Origin: an uncultured Lachnospiraceae bacterium
GTDB taxonomy: Bacteria; Bacillota_A; Clostridia; Lachnospirales; Lachnospiraceae
DNA length: 11,324 bases
Assembly: GCA_905200565.1 (NCBI GenBank)
Contig: CAJKKX010000027.1
Span: forward strand, 1 to 11,324
Reading direction: 5' to 3'
The notes beneath the pieces were generated by a model. It did no database searches. It worked only from the letters and a program-made list of their open reading frames with translations, and was not told where the DNA came from. Each line of letters starts with the position of its first letter. Positions within the stretch are counted from its first letter, which is position 1. This document shows positions 8,701 to 11,324 of this stretch, in pieces. The translations under genes and the position numbers were made by a program.

Positions 8701-9288
8701 GATCCGGACATCAAAGATCCGAACGTCGATAAACCGCAGACGCTGGCGGCGCCAGCCGTCCTGTCCGTAAAGAGCGTGATTCGTTCCGGAAACGTAAACG
8801 TGGAGGTAAAGATCGGCAAAGTGGATCAGGCAGAGAGCTATCGTATTTACCGGAAATCAGGAAGTAAGACGACACTTCTGGGAACGATTACGGGAGATAC
8901 GTTCTATGACACAAAGCCGGCAGGCGGAAAAGTTTCCTATCTGGCAGAGGCGGCAGCGGGAAAGACCGTCAGCAAAACCGGAGTGGAAAAAAGTATTACG
9001 CTTCCAAAAGCAACCAAAAAGGTGACGGCGAAGGCTGCAAAAGCAGGAAGCAGAAGAAGCGTTACCGTGAAATGGAAACGGGTAAGCGGAGCTAAGAAAT
9101 ACATGATTTTCCGTTCCAATCAGGCAAAGAGCGGCTTCAAACGGATTGCCGTGGTGAAAAAGGCCAAAATGGTAAAATACGTGGATAAGAAAGTGAAAAA
9201 GGGCAAGAGATACTATTATCGGGTGGTAGCAGTGAAGAAAAATGTATACAGCCCGGCGAAGGATTCCAAAGCGGTAAAAGTAAAATAA
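5797..9288 (+). CDS. Secreted CotH-kinase family protein with Ig-like, lamin-tail and FN3-like domains
   Basis: A 1163-residue exported protein. Residues 1-24 form a signal peptide (MKKFFLRIAF... ending VSA). The CotH kinase domain spans about 150-597, with the family signatures KGRGNATW (191-198), KRPYNIKLD, WCLLANYLDTSLLRNKM, VDLYLNGSYNGTYLLTEKVE (259-278) and VWDFDIAVGN (446-455), whose aspartates D448/D450 are likely metal ligands. CotH proteins are atypical kinases; Bacillus CotH phosphorylates serines of spore coat proteins. Two Ig-like repeats follow (about 602-685 and 686-778), sharing YQWLADG, then a lamin-tail domain (779 to ~900, LIINQVYG... SFIELYNP), a KDPDIKDP linker near 968, and two FN3-like modules, the last very lysine-rich. 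No LPxTG or C-terminal anchor is seen. Tandem AAGGAG sites (5778-5789) precede the ATG. The substrate is unknown; the modules suggest attachment to cell wall or matrix. Confidence 0.9.
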   Translation: MKKFFLRIAFVLCIAGILPFNVSAAETDTLIESYDDVCITGFLSGAPEQKLHAQFVSGKDYTYESALILPASADTDTVRIWFSMENIDKENGTKELVPLSGYVTIDGKQVHSGDEISLPKDNGTLSVSTGNGKRETIRVRKSANLASMFIQTASGTMDAIHADKEYKEKGDMLLIRADGTVDYNSTLKSIKGRGNATWEYDKRPYNIKLDTSSDLLGMGKAKGWCLLANYLDTSLLRNKMIYKLAEETGVPFTMDSKSVDLYLNGSYNGTYLLTEKVEIDKNRVNITDMEKATEEVNDAELDSYSAGGVSESRAQTRKWVNIPNNPEDITGGYLIELELNERYPNEACGFVTKIGQSVTMKAPEFVSEKQIRYIADFYQDMEDAIYSKTGYNSKGKHFSEYIDEESIARMYLIQEYSANLDSGITSFYLYKDSDRTGDGKLHMAPVWDFDIAVGNHPGGRQAADGERVSLTDPEAWWANRAAIYNIGGMNPMAQSVQHESVKRLIVEQWNETFYPAVKAMLGQKTDYVLKVLQPLAEVENELRTSAELNFLIWPGCLYHSVTGVQSGVDFETSVDYVENFLTRRAAFLDRAFAYGTASGYNKLTGSVAITGKMEVGETVSAQVTGSSSKEFTYQWLADGSAIAGATGRELQITAEMAGKKLGVRVRSTTEAGSIVSEAEQTVPGGEPAELEGSVDIRGNAILGALLYADQKTSETDDALLSYQWLADGAVLEGQTGAFLVLDSSYTGKRISVRVTHTALAGSVQSAETEAVQAVSAQTEHLIINQVYGNGGKSSPAWSHSFIELYNPTAAAVSLAGYSIRYTSGGTEETLALTGEIPAHTSYLIRCGEEVSGSLYKVEQADMDWSWNLDNKRYSVTLFQGTAQVDGVSVNEAEVEGTALVNPVGDEIISKNKAVRRIAFIDTNHNANDFEVLNYSKIPGVIQEAAKPKSVRDGAWGTEKFAGGNGEIKDPDIKDPNVDKPQTLAAPAVLSVKSVIRSGNVNVEVKIGKVDQAESYRIYRKSGSKTTLLGTITGDTFYDTKPAGGKVSYLAEAAAGKTVSKTGVEKSITLPKATKKVTAKAAKAGSRRSVTVKWKRVSGAKKYMIFRSNQAKSGFKRIAVVKKAKMVKYVDKKVKKGKRYYYRVVAVKKNVYSPAKDSKAVKVK
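7692..7976 (+). repeat. Ig-like domain repeat pair within the CotH protein
   Basis: An 18-base stretch, CTATCAGTGGCTGGCGGA, occurs identically at 7692-7709 and 7959-7976, encoding the YQWLAD core of each Ig-like module. The flanking sequence has diverged, so the duplication is old but the core codons are conserved. Confidence 0.75.
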
Positions 9289-9337
9289 TATCTGCATAGT
9301 GAATCCGAAGATTAAAAAACAAAGGGAGGAAAACAGG

Positions 9338-10126
9338 ATGAAAGTGAGAAGCATGTGGGCGGGGATGATGACGCTGGTTCTGCTGATCGTGTGTCTGGCC
9401 GGATGCGGGAACAAGCTGACCGCAGAGCAGATTCTGGAGAAAGCAACGGAAAAGCAGCAGACGATGGACGGTATCGATGCGGATATCAAAATGTCCATGA
9501 GTATGCAGGCGGAGGGTGAGACGGTCGACTATGACGTAACCATGAAAATGAAGGAGAGCGGTATCACGACAGAATCTCCGAAGATGGCCATGCAGATGGA
9601 TATGAATATTCTGGGACAGAGCATCCGTATGAACACTTATTATACGGAAGGTTATTCTTATACAGAAGCGATGGGGCAGAAAATGAAAATGGCTATGGAC
9701 CTGAGTGAGATGTCTGAGCGGCTCAAACAGAACAGCGCTTTTATGGAGATACAGGCAGACGCTTATCAATCCCTGGAGCTGACAGAGGAAGGAAATCATT
9801 ATGTGATTGATTTTGAGGCGGACGGCGATAAAATGAATGAGCTGGCAGAGACGCTTCTTGACAGTATGATGTCCAATGCGCTGGGTGACGCAGGTGATTT
9901 TCAGATGAGCGTGGGTGAAGTGCAGGGAGTACTCACGATAGATAAAGATTTTAATATCGTGAAACAGGAGATGAAGATGGATATGACTATGACCGTAGAG
10001 GATACGGATGTGAGCGTTGCCCTCGATATGGACATGGATGTAAACAATCCGGGGAAGGAAGTAGAGGTTGAACTTCCGGATGATCTCGATACTTATGAGG
10101 AGATTTCGGACAGCTTTGGGGAATAA
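9338..10126 (+). CDS. Methionine-rich lipoprotein, LolA/LppX-like or DUF6612-like
   Basis: A 262-residue predicted lipoprotein. A short positively charged N-terminus and hydrophobic stretch lead into the lipobox L20-A-G-C23, so Cys23 would be lipidated and the protein held on the outer face of the membrane. The mature part begins with a helix (TAEQILEKATEKQQTMDGI) followed by long strands of alternating residues, a pattern seen in single-domain lipoproteins of the LolA/LppX or DUF6612 type; this fold call is inference. By my count about 27 of 240 mature residues are methionine, clustered as KMSMSMQ, KMAMQMDMN, QKMKMAMD, EMKMDMTM and DMDMD. The start has AGGGAGGA 7 bases upstream. It lies 49 bases after the CotH gene with no terminator between, so the two are probably co-transcribed. 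Function unknown. Confidence 0.8.
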   Translation: MKVRSMWAGMMTLVLLIVCLAGCGNKLTAEQILEKATEKQQTMDGIDADIKMSMSMQAEGETVDYDVTMKMKESGITTESPKMAMQMDMNILGQSIRMNTYYTEGYSYTEAMGQKMKMAMDLSEMSERLKQNSAFMEIQADAYQSLELTEEGNHYVIDFEADGDKMNELAETLLDSMMSNALGDAGDFQMSVGEVQGVLTIDKDFNIVKQEMKMDMTMTVEDTDVSVALDMDMDVNNPGKEVEVELPDDLDTYEEISDSFGE

Positions 10127-10135
10127 CCGGAACAA

Positions 10136-10175
10136 GACAGCGGCATTGTAAGATATGCCGCTGTCCATATTTTAT
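10136..10175. terminator. Intrinsic terminator between converging genes
   Basis: GACAGCGGCAT (10136-10146) and ATGCCGCTGTC (10155-10165) form a perfect 11-base stem with an 8-base loop. On the plus strand it is followed by CATATTTTAT, and on the minus strand by TTGTT, so it can serve the lipoprotein gene and possibly also the converging zinc-ribbon gene. Confidence 0.8.
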
Positions 10176-10216
10176 GCTTTCACTCAAGTGTATGGAAAGG
10201 GAGACAGACTCTGGCT

Positions 10217-10855
10217 TTATTCCGGCTTATGCTCCTTTAATTCTTTCAGAGCGGCATTTATTTTATTACATAACTGATGAGTAACGTTATGACTGTAGAA
10301 CATAACATGAAAATCACTTTTGGTTGTATGGAATGTAATCACATCATGTCCCCCTACCATATCTGCATCCGTATGGGTGATATCACGGACATAAACAGAA
10401 TCTTTATCACATTTTGGGTTCTTAGCCAAAGTCGCTTTATAAATATTAGAATAAGCTTTGAGGGGATTTGTCATGCCAGACTTCTTGCCATACCACCCGG
10501 CAATCATCAATCTCTTATTTGTAAGTACATAAGAATGCATACCGCTAGTATTTATTCCGCCTTTGTAATCATGGTTTCCTGCAAAACAAAGGATAGCAGT
10601 TTCATCATCCTGCATTTCATTTATGATATTTTCAAAGAAAATACTCCATTCTTTTTTTGTCTGATTAGACATAAAAGAACCTACGACGATATACTTATTT
10701 TGGATACAGTAATCCACCATATCCATAGCGCTCATTTTTACACCATCTATGATTAACGTCTTAATTTCCTTTACAGGCGCTTCCATAGCGGAACCACATT
10801 TCGCACAAAATCGGTCATGTTTGTTTACCGGATTTCCACATTTTTTACAAATCAT
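10217..10855 (-). CDS. Zinc-ribbon protein with PH-like domain
   Basis: A 212-residue soluble protein. The N-terminus is a zinc ribbon with C3, C6, C17 and C20 (CKKCG, then CAKCG). After a linker, residues ~70-205 include ETAILCFAGNHDY and HSYVLTNKRLMIAGW (108-121), the strand pattern of bacterial PH-like domains of the bPH/YokE type. Such proteins are common in Clostridia and Bacilli, often without known function; the PH-like fold may bind proteins or membranes. The start is set at 10855 because the AAGGAG at 10865-10870 directly abuts the upstream in-frame ATG at 10864 (no spacing) but lies 9 bases from the ATG at 10855. The gene is visibly AT-richer than the neighbouring plus-strand genes and points against them, which hints at separate acquisition. 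Confidence 0.8.
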   Translation of the reverse strand: MICKKCGNPVNKHDRFCAKCGSAMEAPVKEIKTLIIDGVKMSAMDMVDYCIQNKYIVVGSFMSNQTKKEWSIFFENIINEMQDDETAILCFAGNHDYKGGINTSGMHSYVLTNKRLMIAGWYGKKSGMTNPLKAYSNIYKATLAKNPKCDKDSVYVRDITHTDADMVGGHDVITFHTTKSDFHVMFYSHNVTHQLCNKINAALKELKEHKPE

Positions 10856-10929
10856 TTGTTGCATCTCCTTTTTCTCATACGATTTTTATTCATTCACACT
10901 TCATGTGTCAATGGGTCTTTCTCGTACTG

Positions 10930-10938
10930 ATTATATCA
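10930..10938 (-). promoter_or_regulatory. Extended -10 promoter for the zinc-ribbon gene
   Basis: On the minus strand TGA precedes a perfect TATAAT (10930-10935). No good -35 is seen; at that position lies a palindrome (10953-10964). The start would be near 10923, about 65 bases before the ATG. Confidence 0.5.
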
Positions 10939-10952
10939 CGATCTATCTGATC

Positions 10953-10964
10953 ATGCACGTGCAT
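10953..10964. promoter_or_regulatory. Perfect 12-base palindrome at the -35 position, candidate operator
   Basis: ATGCACGTGCAT is a perfect palindrome lying exactly where the -35 element of the zinc-ribbon gene should be, with a further CATGCA copy nearby near 10974. It may bind a regulator; the identity is unknown. Confidence 0.35.
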
Positions 10965-10985
10965 TTTGATTATCATGCAAGCAAA

Positions 10986-11017
10986 AAGGGAACAAACCAT
11001 TTCTGATTCATTCCCTT
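10986..11017 (-). terminator. Probable terminator of the rubrerythrin gene remnant
   Basis: Inverted repeat AAGGGAA (10986-10992) and TTCCCTT (11011-11017) with an 18-base loop. Read on the minus strand the second arm runs into TTTTT, as for an intrinsic terminator, about 35 bases after the rubrerythrin stop codon at 11052-11054. Confidence 0.5.
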
Positions 11018-11051
11018 ACTCTTAAAAATCCTTTTAAAGCAGGAGGTTTGA

Positions 11052-11123
11052 TTAACCAAAGTATCTCTTAAGAAGTCCTTCAAATGCCTTGCCGTGTCTT
11101 GCCTCATCTCTTGCCATCTCATA
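11052..11123 (-). pseudogene. Rubrerythrin-family 3' fragment (last ~23 codons)
   Basis: Read on the minus strand, this encodes YEMARDEARHGKAFEG, then LLKRYFG and a TAA stop. This is the C-terminal helix of rubrerythrin-type di-iron proteins, in which the ExxRHG residues are part of the metal-binding four-helix bundle; the family reduces peroxide in anaerobes. Upstream of it the frame runs into a repeat (SSHERSEVT) and reaches an in-frame TAA at 11184-11186, so no start or body of the gene is present here. It is either a remnant cut by an insertion or rearrangement, or a duplicated gene end left by an integrating element. The assignment rests on recognition of the short peptide. Confidence 0.65.
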
Positions 11124-11148
11124 AGTCACTTCGCTTCGCTCGTGACTT
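11123..11148. repeat. Inverted repeat fused to the rubrerythrin fragment
   Basis: AAGTCAC (11123-11129) and GTGACTT (11142-11148) flank a 12-base TTCGCTTCGCTC-type loop. The motif CGAGCGAAGCGAAGTGAC on the minus strand resembles short interspersed repeats found in many Firmicutes genomes. It marks the point where rubrerythrin homology ends. Confidence 0.55.
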
Positions 11149-11324
11149 GAAAAAACTTCTGAGTGCTGATATTTCAAGGCTTTTTAGAATGTTTTTATTT
11201 GTTTTATATTAGCACACTGTGCAACTTTTTAGTAGTATCTTTTCAAAAATTTGCACTCTGATCTACACTGGTAGTGTCAAGTAAGTTATGAAAAAGCAGA
11301 GCAAAAAAAATAGGCTCAATAGAA
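11149..11324. other. Gene-free AT-rich stretch with short inverted repeats, possible edge of a mobile element
   Basis: No convincing gene is seen on either strand. It holds CTTGAAA/TTTCAAG (11146-11152 with 11172-11178) followed by GGCTTTTT, GCACA-C-TGTGC (11212-11222) and ACACT-GGT-AGTGT (11265-11277). The last leads into GTGTCAAGTAAGTTATGAAA, which looks like an insertion-sequence end with its transposase lying beyond the window; I cannot confirm this. Confidence 0.35.

Noticed and set aside
10277..10756. 159-codon plus-strand frame opposite the zinc-ribbon gene
   Set aside because: It is antisense to a gene with clear zinc-ribbon cysteines and a correct ribosome site, and encodes no recognisable protein.
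10862..10864. Upstream ATG for the zinc-ribbon protein
   Set aside because: AAGGAG directly touches this ATG, leaving no spacing; the next in-frame ATG at 10855 has the normal 9 bases.
11038..11052. AGGAGG-like sequence on the plus strand suggesting a new gene start
   Set aside because: No ATG, GTG or TTG start with a usable reading frame follows; the stretch is the 3' flank of the minus-strand rubrerythrin fragment.
1..11324. CRISPR array, tRNA or rRNA genes, known defence systems
   Set aside because: No regularly spaced direct repeats, cloverleaf-like sequences or defence protein motifs were seen.

Overview
The window looks like a chromosomal segment from a Gram-positive anaerobe of the Clostridia, most likely Lachnospiraceae. 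The grounds are the purine-rich AGGAGG-type ribosome binding sites, the gene families present (a XpaC-TelA pair, an ECF transporter S component, a secreted CotH-kinase protein with Ig-like and lamin-tail modules, and a rubrerythrin tail), and moderate base composition. The family assignment is inference from gene content; there is no rRNA or other marker.

Layout. (1) 1-536, minus: a hemolysin III/TrhA-type membrane protein whose C-terminus lies outside the window. (2) 537-780: a divergent promoter region with two small palindromes on the minus-strand side and a good sigma-A-type promoter on the plus side. (3) 781-3189, plus: a two-gene operon, a XpaC-like membrane protein and a TelA-family toxic anion resistance protein. 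(4) 3204-4987, plus: a consensus-like promoter, a leader holding a terminator-like hairpin, and a DEAD-box RNA helicase with a C-terminal DbpA RNA-binding domain. (5) 5083-5673, plus: an ECF transporter S component followed by a strong intrinsic terminator. (6) 5736-10165, plus: its own promoter, a 1163-residue secreted CotH-kinase protein, then a methionine-rich lipoprotein, closed by an intrinsic terminator that also suits the converging gene. (7) 10217-10855, minus: a small AT-richer gene for a zinc-ribbon plus PH-like-domain protein with its own promoter. (8) 10865-11324: no intact gene. This stretch holds the last ~23 codons of a rubrerythrin reading frame (minus strand) with its probable terminator, joined abruptly to a cluster of short inverted repeats and AT-rich sequence that looks like the edge of a mobile or recombined segment.

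Functionally, most of the window is ordinary chromosomal content: envelope and stress-related membrane proteins, an RNA helicase and vitamin-type uptake. The parts most worth a second look are the secreted CotH/Met-rich lipoprotein operon, the hairpin in the helicase leader, and the truncated rubrerythrin junction at the right end. I do not see a clearly new multi-gene defence or metabolic system here.
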